A stretch of 37,495 bases of DNA from contig CANQTH010000021.1 in NCBI GenBank assembly GCA_947626795.1, forward strand, positions 1 to 37,495. Direction: 5' to 3'. This DNA is from an uncultured Lachnospiraceae bacterium (GTDB taxonomy: Bacteria; Bacillota; Clostridia; Lachnospirales; Lachnospiraceae). The position numbers were made by a program, and so were the translations under genes. Shown here piece by piece: positions 25,431-33,320 of the stretch. The notes beneath the pieces are model-generated. The model saw only the letters and a program-made list of their open reading frames with translations. It did no database searches and was not told the DNA's origin. Position 1 is the first letter of the stretch, and every line of letters begins with the position of its first letter.

Positions 25431-27713
25431 ATGATTCAGCAGGTGGGGAATTATTATATGCTGCATACGGAGCATACGACGTATGGGTTCCGTGTGATGG
25501 AGAGCGGGCATCTGGAGCATCTCTATTATGGGCGGCGGATCACAGTGGAAGACGGGGAGGCCCCGGAGGCGCTGGCGGAGAAGTTTGCGGCTGTGCCGGG
25601 CAACACGAATGGGTACAGCGAGGAATATCCCGCCCTGACGTTAGAGGACGTCCGGCTGGAAATGTCTTCCTATGGGAAGGGGGACGTCCGCGAGCCGTTT
25701 GTGGAGGCGGTGCATGGCGACGGCAGCGTTACGTCGGATTTTTTGTTTGCGAAGGCCGAACTTTTGCCGGGGAAGGAAAAGTACCGGACGCTGCCTGGCT
25801 CTTACGGGGAGCCGGGGCAGGTGGGGCATCTTTGCGTGACGCTTGCAGACAGGCAGTACGGGCTGGAATTGGAGCTGCACTATTATGTCTATGCGGAATG
25901 CGACGTGATCGCGCGCAGCGCGCGCCTCTGCAATCGGAGCGGGGATCCGGTGAGGCTGCTGCGGCTCATGAGCGCGCAGGTGGATTTTGACACGTCGGAT
26001 TATGTGTTTACCACGTTTACCGGGGCATGGGCGCGGGAAATGGAAAAGACGGCGATCCGGGTGCAGGCGGGAAAATATGTGAACGCCTCTTATACGGGGA
26101 CGTCCTCAAACCGCGCGAATCCGTTCGTCATGCTGAGCCGTCCGGAAACGTCAGAGGATTTCGGCGACTGCTACGGCTTCCATTTGATCTACAGCGGCAA
26201 CCACTATGAGGCGGTGGAGGTAAGCAGTTTTGGGAAGCTGCGGTTCGTGTCGGGGATCAGCCCGCAGTCTTTTTGCTACCTGCTCGCGCCGGGGGAGGAT
26301 TTTGAAAGCCCGGAAGCCGTCATGGCATATTCCTGGGAAGGGTTTAACGGGATGAGCCAGCGGATGCATCGGTTTGTGCGGGAACATATCGTGCGCGGGG
26401 AATGGAAGCGGAAAGTCCGCCCCGTGCTGCTGAACAGTTGGGAGGCCGCTTATTTTGACATTGACGAGGAGCGGCTGCTGCGCCTTGCCCGCGCGGGGAA
26501 GGAAGCGGGAGCCGAGCTGTTTGTCATGGACGACGGATGGTTTGGGACAAGGGACGACGACACGCAGTCCTTGGGCGACTGGCAGGCCGACAGGCGGAAG
26601 CTGCCGGGCGGCGTCGCGGGGATCAGCAGGAAGATCCGGGAGATGGGCCTTGCGTTTGGCATCTGGGTCGAGCCTGAGATGGTAAATGTCAGGAGCAGGC
26701 TGTATCGGGAACATCCGGACTGGGTCTTGCAGATACCGGGAAAGCCGCATTCGGAGGGGCGTTCCCAGCGGATCTTGGACCTGACCAGGAAGGAAGTGCA
26801 GGATTTTGTTATAGAGGCGATGGGGCGCGTCTTTTCTTCCGGGGAGATCTCGTACGTGAAGTGGGACATGAACCGGACGTTCACGGATTATTTTTCCGGC
26901 GGGCTTGACGCGGGCCGCCAGGGGGAGGTGGCGCACCGCTATGTGCTGGGGCTGTACCGCTGCATGGAGGAGCTGACCGGGCGTTTCCCGCAGATCCTCT
27001 TTGAGGGCTGCTGCGCCGGAGGGAACCGTTTTGACCTGGGGATCTTATGTTATTTTCCGCAGATCTGGGCGAGCGACAATACGGACGCGCTTTGCCGCGC
27101 GCAGATCCAGACGGGGTACAGCTACGGGTATCCGATGTCCGTCTTGGGCGCGCACGTCTCGGCCTGCCCGAACCATCAGACGATGCGTACGGCGCCGTTA
27201 AGAACGCGCTTCCATGTGGCGTGTTTTGGCATTTTTGGCTATGAATGCGATCTTACGGAGATGGATGGGGAAGAGCTGGAGCAGATCAAGGAGCAGATCG
27301 CCTGGTATAAGGAGTGGCGGGAGGTCTTGCAGACGGGTGAATTTTACCGCGGGAGGACGTTCTCGGACGGGGGCGGGAGCTGCCTGTCGCAGCGGAAGGG
27401 GAATATCCTGGAGTGGACGTGCGTTTCCGCAGACCGGGAAAAAGCGGTCGGGATGCTGATGCAGAAGCTGGCCGTGCCGAACACGCGCACGGAGACTTAT
27501 CATGCGAAAGGACTTGACGCGGGCGCGAGGTACCGTTTCGCAAGCGCGGGGGGCGGCGGGGAGAGCTGCGCTGCTTATGGAGACGCGCTGATGTATGGTG
27601 GAGTGAAGCTGCGGCAGGCGTTTTGCGGGAACGGACGCCAGGAAGGGACGCGCCTTTTTCCGGATTTCGCGTCGGAATTGTATTGTATGGAGAAGGAAAA
27701 GGGGAAAAAATAA
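25431..27713 (+). CDS. Alpha-galactosidase, glycoside hydrolase family 36
   Basis: 760 residues, the usual size of clostridial GH36 enzymes. The N-terminal beta-sandwich is about residues 1-320, the TIM barrel about 330-660, and a C-terminal beta domain follows. Catalytic nucleophile Asp479 is in KWDMNRTF and acid/base Asp549 is in WASDNTDA; MDDGWFG and EGCCAGGNRFD supply substrate-binding residues. It removes terminal alpha-1,6-galactose from raffinose, stachyose or melibiose. No signal peptide is seen, so it is intracellular and needs imported sugars; no sugar transporter is adjacent. I use ATG 25431 (AAAGGGG upstream) rather than the in-frame start at 25380. Its stop codon abuts a terminator that serves the opposite strand. 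Confidence 0.95.
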   Translation: MIQQVGNYYMLHTEHTTYGFRVMESGHLEHLYYGRRITVEDGEAPEALAEKFAAVPGNTNGYSEEYPALTLEDVRLEMSSYGKGDVREPFVEAVHGDGSVTSDFLFAKAELLPGKEKYRTLPGSYGEPGQVGHLCVTLADRQYGLELELHYYVYAECDVIARSARLCNRSGDPVRLLRLMSAQVDFDTSDYVFTTFTGAWAREMEKTAIRVQAGKYVNASYTGTSSNRANPFVMLSRPETSEDFGDCYGFHLIYSGNHYEAVEVSSFGKLRFVSGISPQSFCYLLAPGEDFESPEAVMAYSWEGFNGMSQRMHRFVREHIVRGEWKRKVRPVLLNSWEAAYFDIDEERLLRLARAGKEAGAELFVMDDGWFGTRDDDTQSLGDWQADRRKLPGGVAGISRKIREMGLAFGIWVEPEMVNVRSRLYREHPDWVLQIPGKPHSEGRSQRILDLTRKEVQDFVIEAMGRVFSSGEISYVKWDMNRTFTDYFSGGLDAGRQGEVAHRYVLGLYRCMEELTGRFPQILFEGCCAGGNRFDLGILCYFPQIWASDNTDALCRAQIQTGYSYGYPMSVLGAHVSACPNHQTMRTAPLRTRFHVACFGIFGYECDLTEMDGEELEQIKEQIAWYKEWREVLQTGEFYRGRTFSDGGGSCLSQRKGNILEWTCVSADREKAVGMLMQKLAVPNTRTETYHAKGLDAGARYRFASAGGGGESCAAYGDALMYGGVKLRQAFCGNGRQEGTRLFPDFASELYCMEKEKGKK

Positions 27714-27732
27714 CGCCGCCCGACAGGGCGGC
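27704..27732 (-). terminator. Terminator of the PadR-HAAS1 transcript
   Basis: Stem GCCGCCC / GGGCGGC with a four-base loop (27715-27732). On the reverse strand it is followed by TTATTTTTT (27705-27713). It overlaps the alpha-galactosidase stop codon, so it ends the leftward transcript and may block read-through in both directions. Confidence 0.8.
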
Positions 27733-27757
27733 TGAGATCAGGGGGTTGCGGGCAGGA

Positions 27758-28141
27758 TCATTCTTGAGGCTCTTCCATCTCAACGTAGACTTTGATCACG
27801 TGGTCGCTGTGTTGCCGTATGGAGTGGACAAAAGCGACGAAATAGAGTAGCATACCCGCGATCAAGACCACAGAAACAACACGGAAGGCCTTTAGCCACC
27901 GCATCTGACGGGCAAGCTTTGCGCCCGACAGTTCTGAAAAATACGCGTCCGCGATTTCTTCAGGCCTGCCAAATTGCTGTTGGATCAAGGAGATGTCCGT
28001 GACGGCATTTTCCGCTATATAGTCCCGGACGTCCGCCTTTAAGGATTTGAGGAAGGCGCGTTTTTCATGGCCTTTCCCGGATAAGAGCCTGTAAATGTCA
28101 TGGTAATATTTCCAAAGGCGCCTACGCATTGTCCATTCCAT
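27758..28141 (-). CDS. HAAS (DUF1700-like) membrane protein, copy 1
   Basis: 127 residues. The N-terminal ~85 residues form a small helical HAAS/DUF1700-like domain (MRRRLWKYYHDIYRLL, then FGRPEEIADAYFSEL). One membrane helix (about 92-112) and a short outer tail follow. Such proteins are commonly encoded directly after PadR repressors and are thought to be membrane partners or sensors in the same circuit. The gene overlaps padR by 20 bases, so the two are translationally coupled. A second copy at 29199-29582 is about 80% identical in the cytoplasmic part but differs in the outer tail. This suggests that duplication was followed by divergence of the sensing end. Confidence 0.82.
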   Translation of the reverse strand: MEWTMRRRLWKYYHDIYRLLSGKGHEKRAFLKSLKADVRDYIAENAVTDISLIQQQFGRPEEIADAYFSELSGAKLARQMRWLKAFRVVSVVLIAGMLLYFVAFVHSIRQHSDHVIKVYVEMEEPQE

Positions 28142-28484
28142 AGATATCCCCCTGTGTGCTTTTTAGCAAAAACTCGATCACCTGGATCGAATTGTGATAT
28201 TCTGCCTCCATATCATGCAGCCGCTCCGTCCCTGCCTGCTCTATATGATAATAAATGCGGGTCTGCCGCTTGCCAACTTTTTCCTCATGGCATGAAACGC
28301 AGCCGCTGTCTGCCAGGCGGTAAAGGATGGGGTACATGGAGCCTTCCAGTATGGTGAAAGAACCGTTGCTCCGTTTTTTTAATTCTGTCGTCATCTGATA
28401 GCCGTACATATCATTCTCTGACAAAAGCTTTAAGAGAAGCATCTCGATTACGGCTTTTTTTATATTTCCAGTTAATGTTTTCAT
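28122..28484 (-). CDS. PadR-family transcriptional regulator
   Basis: 120 residues. It is a winged helix-turn-helix with the PadR hallmarks LLLKLLSENDMYGYQM, LEGSMYPILYRLADSG and QTRIYYHIEQAG, plus a C-terminal dimerisation helix. PadR proteins usually repress nearby transporter or stress genes until a ligand is bound. The gene reads away from the rightward secretion/ABC genes and is coupled to HAAS1. No good RBS or promoter is visible before ATG 28484. The upstream DNA is a truncated copy of the 30291-30430 region, so it may have lost its native control region. A deleted second padR copy lies at 29580-29651. Confidence 0.93.
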   Translation of the reverse strand: MKTLTGNIKKAVIEMLLLKLLSENDMYGYQMTTELKKRSNGSFTILEGSMYPILYRLADSGCVSCHEEKVGKRQTRIYYHIEQAGTERLHDMEAEYHNSIQVIEFLLKSTQGDIYGMDNA

Positions 28485-28528
28485 AAAGGATCTTAAAATA
28501 GTAAAACAAGAGACAGTAAACTAGTTGC

Positions 28529-28640
28529 CAGCTGATTCCTGCATGGAATCCCGCTGGTATTTGCGGCAGTAGAGGCATGAGGGTGGAAAGAACGTATTTG
28601 CCGCGCTGTGCTTACGTATGCTGTTGTCGGGCGGTTCCGA
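28529..28640 (+). pseudogene. Relic of the lipoprotein gene 5' end and its upstream hairpin
   Basis: This stretch matches 30287-30425. The hairpin gccag..gattcc..ggaatcc..ctggtat is present in damaged form. It is followed by an ATG (28581) whose first codons read MRVERTYL against MKAGRTYF of the intact lipoprotein at 30348, then shared blocks gcgctgtgc and gctgttgtcggg, with frame shifts. It ends abruptly near 28640, next to the 3' end of the reverse-strand secreted protein gene. No intact product is possible. Confidence 0.8.
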
Positions 28641-28650
28641 TGGAGACAGC

Positions 28651-29121
28651 CTAAGATAGACGGCCGCTTGTATCGCAGGTTAGGAAGAGGGTTTCTGAGA
28701 TGGTGTCTATGACAACCCCAAACTGCTTGCATTGGGCCGTAAAGCTTCCTTTGGCGGCCGCGCCGGATTTAGACGCAGATGCGCTGGTAAAATGCCAATA
28801 GTTATTGCTTATGTTTGTTGTGTAAGAAGCAGATGTGCAGGTGGCGGATCGGGAAGAATATTTAAAAGTCCCGGATAATTTGTAGGTGGCGACGGCAGTC
28901 CCGCTTGAATTTTTGATTGTGTAAGTTTTAGAACCGCTTACGGTTTTGGAGGAGGAGTAGTAACTGGATGGAGCGGAAGAATATTCGATGGCGACAGTGA
29001 CATAATAGCCATTTTTTAAATGCATGGCAATAGAACTTCCAGAATCAGAGGTCACATGGGTCGTGATCGGCGTCGCAACTAATAATGTCAAAGATAAAAA
29101 TAAGGTAAACAATTTTTTCAT
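28651..29121 (-). CDS. Small secreted protein of unknown function (A)
   Basis: 156 residues that I do not recognise. A Sec signal peptide (MKKLFTLFLSLTLLVATP, cleavage near residue 20-25) leads to a mature domain very rich in Ser, Thr, Tyr and Lys, with a predicted beta pattern. It includes KTYTIKNSSGTAVATYKLSG and three Cys (TCTSAS, AQCKQFG, LTCDTSG). No membrane anchor, LPXTG or cell-wall-binding repeat is seen, so it is probably released. The RBS AAAGGAATCCC is acceptable. It follows HAAS2 in the same direction after 77 bases and is likely under that control. The DNA is more AT-rich than the flanking core genes, which fits horizontal acquisition. Confidence 0.75.
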   Translation of the reverse strand: MKKLFTLFLSLTLLVATPITTHVTSDSGSSIAMHLKNGYYVTVAIEYSSAPSSYYSSSKTVSGSKTYTIKNSSGTAVATYKLSGTFKYSSRSATCTSASYTTNISNNYWHFTSASASKSGAAAKGSFTAQCKQFGVVIDTISETLFLTCDTSGRLS

Positions 29122-29198
29122 AATGGGATTCCTTTCTTTTTTGTTATTTTTGGAAATGCTGGTAAATCATCGTTCTGAGCAATCGTTTGCAGATAGGA

Positions 29199-29582
29199 TC
29201 ATTCTTGGGGCTTGTCTGTCTCAACGGTAATCTCAATTGAGTGGGAGATATTCTCCCGTGCCAAACGGACAAAGGTGACAAGAAAGAAAAGCATACCCAC
29301 AATCAAGACAGCAGAAACAATACGGAATACCTTTAGCCACCGCATCTGACGGGCAAGCTTTACGCCCGACAATTCTGAAAAATACGAGTCCGCGATCTCT
29401 TCGGGCCTGCCAAATTGCTGCTGGATCAAGGAGATGTCCGTGACGGCATTTTCCTCTATATAGTCCCGGACGTCAGCCTTTAAGGATTTGAGGAAGGCGC
29501 GTTTTTTATGGCCTTTCCCAGATAAGAGACTGTGAATATCATGGTAATATTTCCAAAGATGTCTGCGCATTGTCCAATTCAT
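29199..29582 (-). CDS. HAAS (DUF1700-like) membrane protein, copy 2
   Basis: 127 residues, a paralogue of the protein at 27758. MRRHLWKYYHDI, the long shared block through FGRPEEIADSYFSELSG and the RQMRWLK juxtamembrane motif are nearly unchanged. The membrane helix (about 92-112) and outer tail (LARENISHSIEI and beyond) have diverged. Its padR partner has been deleted down to a fragment directly upstream, so it is now transcribed straight from the promoter at 29677-29705. The secreted protein gene at 28651 follows in the same direction. Confidence 0.82.
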   Translation of the reverse strand: MNWTMRRHLWKYYHDIHSLLSGKGHKKRAFLKSLKADVRDYIEENAVTDISLIQQQFGRPEEIADSYFSELSGVKLARQMRWLKVFRIVSAVLIVGMLFFLVTFVRLARENISHSIEITVETDKPQE

Positions 29583-29651
29583 AGATATCCCCCTGAGCGC
29601 TTTTTCTTAAAAAGCCTGACTTCATATCATGCTCTGATAAAAGCTTTACTT
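29580..29651 (-). pseudogene. padR remnant with internal deletion
   Basis: Reading leftward, the fragment joins the 5' portion of padR (matching AAAGCTTTTGTCAGAGAATGATATG around 28407-28431) to its 3' end (GGGGGATATCTATG before HAAS). In the intact copy the eight bases CATATCAT occur at both 28209-28216 and 28407-28414, and the remnant contains one such block at its junction. Deletion by recombination between these short repeats explains the loss of about 200 bases. The DNA-binding domain is gone. Confidence 0.8.
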
Positions 29652-29676
29652 ATGTTATGTATTAGAACTTTCATTT

Positions 29677-29705
29677 ATTCTATAGTAAGTATAACTAAAA
29701 TTCAA
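29677..29705 (-). promoter_or_regulatory. Leftward promoter for HAAS2 and secreted protein A
   Basis: On the reverse strand, TTGAAT (29700-29705), 17 bases, TAGAAT (29677-29682). It lies in the AT-rich 303-base divergent gap 29583-29885, close to the rightward promoter, so a regulator bound between them could control both directions. Confidence 0.6.
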
Positions 29706-29736
29706 TACCTAGATTAAAAATATAATTGTAAAAACA

Positions 29737-29765
29737 TTGACATTCTTAAAAAAACAGTTTATTAT
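29737..29765 (+). promoter_or_regulatory. Rightward promoter of the secretion/ABC island
   Basis: TTGACA (29737-29742, perfect), 17 bases, TATTAT (29760-29765). A leader of about 115 bases contains the hairpin CCTATG-ATTG-CATAGG near 29800 and a partial second copy of it, possible operator or leader structures. An AAGGAGGGAG RBS follows. Confidence 0.78.
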
Positions 29766-29885
29766 AGAAAAGGGAGAGAAAGAAAGACGGCGATGCCTAT
29801 GATTGCATAGGTCAGTATATGCGATAGCATAGGAAGAGAGCGTGGCAAATGCGTTTCCCAATGGGAGGAAAAAAGGAGGGAGCTT

Positions 29886-30284
29886 ATGAGAAAAAACAAA
29901 GGGAAGATCATAAGAAGATGCGTGGGCATGGCTTTGGCTTGTATGATGATATGCCTGCAGACGAATGCAATGACAGCATTGGCGGCAACAAGGTCCTGGA
30001 AGCTGTATTATAATCCGGCGGGTCCGCCAGCAGAGAACGTTACCAGTTGGAGAGAACCACTGACAGCGACCCAATCCACATCAAGGTGTACCTATCGATG
30101 CAATACGGACAAAGCGAAGGTTTCATATGTGATAGAGAATACGGGACAGGGATGCACGTTTCCGGATGCGGGAAATGCATATCCCGCATCGTCGTTTATC
30201 AAAGGCCATGTGTATACATATTCTTTGAAATATAGCTATACGGCAAATATTCTAAACAGCCCGAATGGGACAATTACTTATTAA
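29886..30284 (+). CDS. Small secreted protein of unknown function (B)
   Basis: 132 residues, not recognised. A basic N-terminus (MRKNKGKIIRR) and hydrophobic core end in ALA-A near residue 34, a standard Sec signal peptide. The mature ~98 residues begin TRSWKLYYNPAGPP and contain three Cys (RCTYRC and GCTF) and many Tyr/Thr/Ser, suggesting a small beta protein. It is the first gene of the rightward operon and is followed by a strong hairpin and then the lipoprotein/ABC genes. This order suggests it is made in excess over the downstream genes. A secreted toxin, immunity-linked protein or surface ligand are all possible; none can be assigned. Confidence 0.8.
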   Translation: MRKNKGKIIRRCVGMALACMMICLQTNAMTALAATRSWKLYYNPAGPPAENVTSWREPLTATQSTSRCTYRCNTDKAKVSYVIENTGQGCTFPDAGNAYPASSFIKGHVYTYSLKYSYTANILNSPNGTITY

Positions 30285-30290
30285 GCCAGT

Positions 30291-30324
30291 TACCAGCGGA
30301 TTCCTGGATGGGAATCCGCTGGTA
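30291..30324 (+). other. Strong hairpin between secreted protein B and the lipoprotein gene (attenuator candidate)
   Basis: Perfect 14-bp stem TACCAGCGGATTCC / GGAATCCGCTGGTA with a six-base loop. No U-tract follows, so it is not a standard terminator. It could stabilise the upstream mRNA or partly attenuate the downstream genes. A damaged copy is present at 28529-28563. Confidence 0.8.
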
Positions 30325-30347
30325 TGGGCATTTACGGAGGTGTGGGC

Positions 30348-31502
30348 ATGAAGGCGGGAAGAACGTATTTTGCGGCGCTGTGCCTGGGCGTGCTGCTGTG
30401 CGGCTGTCGGGATGTCCCGGAGGGCGTGAAGGAAAATATGGGGCGGTATGGGGAGAATCCGCAGAAGGAGGTTTCTGAGATCACATACTGCTCCATAGAA
30501 GAGCTTAGGGAGATGAATGTCCCGGACATAGACACGGGCTGCTTGCTTTTGCCGCCGGAGGTGGATTTTTCCGGCGTGGAAGAGGCGTCGCTTTTAAGCA
30601 TCTCCTGCTATGATGATTTTCTGACGGAGGAAAATGTGGCGAAATACGCGGAACTGTTTGGCGTGAGCAGGGACGGGTTTGTGGAGGGGCATGATAATTA
30701 TTTTGGCGACCGGGAATATTACGACGATAGCGAAAGCCGGGAATACGTCAATGTCATGCAGAACGGCGGCATATCGCATATGGGCGGATGGGCGTACGAT
30801 GGCGCAAGCGGCATCCTTGAGCAGGAATACGACATGGCGAAGGACGACATTACGGGAGTGAAGGTGCGCCTTAAGGATGGCGAGGCCGATCTTTCGGAAC
30901 TTTGCAGCAGCGTGGAGACATGGGCGGAGGAGAATATGCCCGTGGAAGGGGTGAGCCAGCGGGTGTCAGGCATAGCTGTCCGAGAGCCAGAGGAGGGAGA
31001 GCGGGACGGGGACGCGCGCCGGGTGGCCATGTGCATAGACTACGTCTATAAAGGGATTCCGTTCAACAGCCGTACCGCAGGTCGGGAGGAATCCGAGGAC
31101 GGCTACCATTCGGAACTCGTGACGACCAGCATTTGCGCCCAGTTGGAGATGGACGCGCAGGAGGGTCCTCCGGCATTTTTTTCCAGGAACGAGGGATTTC
31201 GGGTCGTCAAGGCGGAGCCGTTGGAGAAGGTGGTCAGCTTTGAGAGCGCGGTGCGGATGCTCAGCGAGACGCTGTCAGGCTTCGGGACGTTTCGGATATC
31301 GACCGTCATGCCCCTGTATGACCTTTACCCGGACCGCAATTCCACAGCCCCCGGGCTGCGGATCGAGGCGCGGCCGGTCTATGCCTTCCTGGTGGAGGAA
31401 AAGGATGACAATGGATTCGGCCTCATAAATGCTTGGAAAAACAGGTATTTCTTTTTCGTGGACATGGAGACGGGGGAGATGACGACGAACCTGGAGATGT
31501 GA
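30348..31502 (+). CDS. Predicted lipoprotein of unknown function
   Basis: 384 residues. The signal peptide ends in a lipobox-like LCGC with Cys20 as the lipid attachment site, so the protein should be anchored outside the membrane. The remainder is acidic and has no domain I recognise. The C-terminal ~60 residues (RPVYAFLVEEKDD, then RYFFFVDMETGEM) recall the beta-hairpin ends of PepSY/YycI-like extracytoplasmic proteins, a weak resemblance. ATG 30348 follows GGAGGTG; an in-frame ATG at 30324 would spoil the signal peptide. It lies 13 bases before the ABC permease gene and is probably a partner of that transporter, as binding, immunity or sensor protein. Confidence 0.82.
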   Translation: MKAGRTYFAALCLGVLLCGCRDVPEGVKENMGRYGENPQKEVSEITYCSIEELREMNVPDIDTGCLLLPPEVDFSGVEEASLLSISCYDDFLTEENVAKYAELFGVSRDGFVEGHDNYFGDREYYDDSESREYVNVMQNGGISHMGGWAYDGASGILEQEYDMAKDDITGVKVRLKDGEADLSELCSSVETWAEENMPVEGVSQRVSGIAVREPEEGERDGDARRVAMCIDYVYKGIPFNSRTAGREESEDGYHSELVTTSICAQLEMDAQEGPPAFFSRNEGFRVVKAEPLEKVVSFESAVRMLSETLSGFGTFRISTVMPLYDLYPDRNSTAPGLRIEARPVYAFLVEEKDDNGFGLINAWKNRYFFFVDMETGEMTTNLEM

Positions 31503-31514
31503 GGGGGTGGCCAT

Positions 31515-33197
31515 ATGAAGGCAAGGAAAAAACTGCCCGCGTATAGTTTTGGCGTTTTGGCGATCGTCGCCGTGGCCTTGCTTGGAAATATGAATTTTGA
31601 GAGGAAGAACATCACGGCGCTTGCGGCGATCCTGGAGCTGCCCAGGGAGGAACTCCGGGCGCATTTTAGCCTGCTGTCCGCATGGGCGGTCGTCAGTTCG
31701 AAGGGGATGGGACTGATCCTGCCCATTGTGGCGGCGATCCCGTCCGCTTCCTATGTATATGAAGAGGTCGCGGGCCGATTTTATATGGGCGCTGAGATGC
31801 GCATGGGGCGGCGGCGGTGCGCATGTTCCCATTTCCGTTATGCCGCGCTGAGCGGCGGCGCGGTCGCGGCGGCGGGCCTCTTTTCCTATGCCCTGCTGGC
31901 GGCGTGCGTTTTCCCGGTGGGCGTGGAGACGGATGGGATGGCGCTTAGCGAGAGCCTGCAAGAGGTTGCGGCCGGATATATCCTGCCGGATGTCCTGTAC
32001 TTTACGTTGTATGGAATGGCGATGTCCGCGCTGGCGTCCTTGCTGGTCTTTTTGTGCGCAAAGCTGTATTTTTCCCTCAGCGTGCTGTTCATCCTGGCCC
32101 ATATGATCGGGGAATGGGGGCCTGCCATGCAGGGGGAGATGTGGGCCGCGGCGGCGATGCTTGCGGCGGTCGCGGCTGCGTTTTGGCCTGTGTGGGGTCG
32201 GAAGAGCAGGCGGATGCAAGGGGGCGGGCTGGACGCCCTGCCTGTGGCAAGCCTGCCGCATATGCGCGTTTGGAAGCGGCGCGCCGCGCCTGGGATCGGC
32301 GGAAGAGAACGGAAGGAACGGGAGGCCTCCCGGGGAAGGGAAGCCTTGCTGGTGGCGAAGAGCGAATACAGGAAATGGCTGGCAAGCCCGCGGATGATCC
32401 TGTTCGCCATTGCGTTTTTGCCGATGTACGACAATGTCGTCCACCCGCTGCTTGAGATGTCGGATGCGATGGGAAGCCCGCTGAACGTTTTGGAACCTTG
32501 CATAGGGGCGCTAAATACATGGATGGGGATGCTGATCTTTGGCATCGCCTATATGGCGCTCATGTCCCCGTTCCCGACGGCGGACGGCAATATGCTCTTC
32601 TATGTGTCCCGCATGGGGAAACGGGCATGGATCTTGGGCGAGATGTTGTTCCAGGCCATGGCGGCCGTCACATACAGCCTGCTCATAGCGGCCGTCATGG
32701 CAGTCCCGGCGGTCGGGCGGTCGTTCTTTGCCAATGGGTGGAGCCTTGTGGTGACGGATTATGGCAGGCTGTACGGCGGGGGCGAGGTGGGGCTGACGGA
32801 GGTCATCCCGCCGAACCTGTATTTCCAGATGTCCCCGTTCCGCGCGTTTCTGTTTTCCTATGGGCTGTTCACGCTGTTCTTGCTGTTCTGCGGGATGGCG
32901 TTCGTGGCAGGGTGCATGTATCAGAAACGCCTGCAGGCGTTTGCCCTTCTGGCGCTGCAGACCGCGGCGGGGTGCATTCTGGCATTTACGCCCAGGAAGT
33001 CGGCGGGAATGTGGCTGTTCCCGGTGAACCATGCCTTTTTGGCGGTGCATTACCGGAGGTATTACCGGAAATATGAGTTTTCGCCCTGGGCGTCCTTTGG
33101 GATCCTGCTGGTTTTGACGCTTTTGATGGCGGCGGCCATGTACCGGAAGGCAAAGGACGTAAGCATGGACATGATCGGCGGGGAAGTGCTGAAGTGA
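31515..33197 (+). CDS. Large polytopic membrane protein, probably a fused ABC-2-type permease
   Basis: 560 residues with about 10-12 membrane helices in two groups (about 9-215 and 290-530), joined by a basic cytoplasmic linker (about 225-285). Each half contains a similar stretch. One is KGMGLILPIVAAIPSASY followed by a YMGAEMRMGRRR loop; the other is MGMLIFGIAYMALMSPF followed by a FYVSRMGKRAWI loop. This suggests two permease subunits fused into one chain. No ATPase motif is present; the ATPase is supplied by the gene at 33321. With that gene it should form an exporter of the ABC-2 or bacteriocin-immunity type. The substrate may be one of the secreted proteins or a foreign peptide. Confidence 0.75.
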   Translation: MKARKKLPAYSFGVLAIVAVALLGNMNFERKNITALAAILELPREELRAHFSLLSAWAVVSSKGMGLILPIVAAIPSASYVYEEVAGRFYMGAEMRMGRRRCACSHFRYAALSGGAVAAAGLFSYALLAACVFPVGVETDGMALSESLQEVAAGYILPDVLYFTLYGMAMSALASLLVFLCAKLYFSLSVLFILAHMIGEWGPAMQGEMWAAAAMLAAVAAAFWPVWGRKSRRMQGGGLDALPVASLPHMRVWKRRAAPGIGGRERKEREASRGREALLVAKSEYRKWLASPRMILFAIAFLPMYDNVVHPLLEMSDAMGSPLNVLEPCIGALNTWMGMLIFGIAYMALMSPFPTADGNMLFYVSRMGKRAWILGEMLFQAMAAVTYSLLIAAVMAVPAVGRSFFANGWSLVVTDYGRLYGGGEVGLTEVIPPNLYFQMSPFRAFLFSYGLFTLFLLFCGMAFVAGCMYQKRLQAFALLALQTAAGCILAFTPRKSAGMWLFPVNHAFLAVHYRRYYRKYEFSPWASFGILLVLTLLMAAAMYRKAKDVSMDMIGGEVLK

Positions 33198-33205
33198 TAG
33201 GGAGG

Positions 33206-33311
33206 CGGCGCGTGAGAGCAAGGTTATGGAGACAGGCGCGGCAGGCGAAGGATTTGAAAACGACAGGCGGAATCGCGAGACGGCGCGTGAGAGCAAGGCT
33301 ATGGAGACAGG
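33206..33311. repeat. 75-bp-period direct duplication before the ABC ATPase gene
   Basis: The 31-base sequence cggcgcgtgagagcaagg-t/c-tatggagacagg occurs at 33206-33236 and at 33281-33311. The second copy runs directly into the RBS of the ATPase gene. The period is 25 codons and one frame is open across both, but without an RBS or protein-like composition I do not call a gene. Confidence 0.88.
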
Positions 33312-33320
33312 AGGAAGAGG

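Larger units (their letters stand above)
27758..30430. repeat. Segmental duplication of a PadR-HAAS / secreted-lipoprotein cassette
   Basis: Two diverged copies of one arrangement are visible. Copy 1: HAAS1 (-), padR intact (-), lipoprotein start relic (+, 28529-28640). Copy 2: HAAS2 (-), padR relic (-), promoter, secreted protein B (+), hairpin and intact lipoprotein (+). Each copy has lost what the other kept: copy 1 lost the rightward operon and copy 2 lost padR. Only one repressor gene therefore remains for both halves. Confidence 0.78.

Noticed and set aside
31275-32444. Long reverse-strand ORF (389 codons) across lipoprotein and permease genes
   Set aside because: His/Arg/Pro-rich antisense shadow spanning two genes; no signal of selection or RBS.
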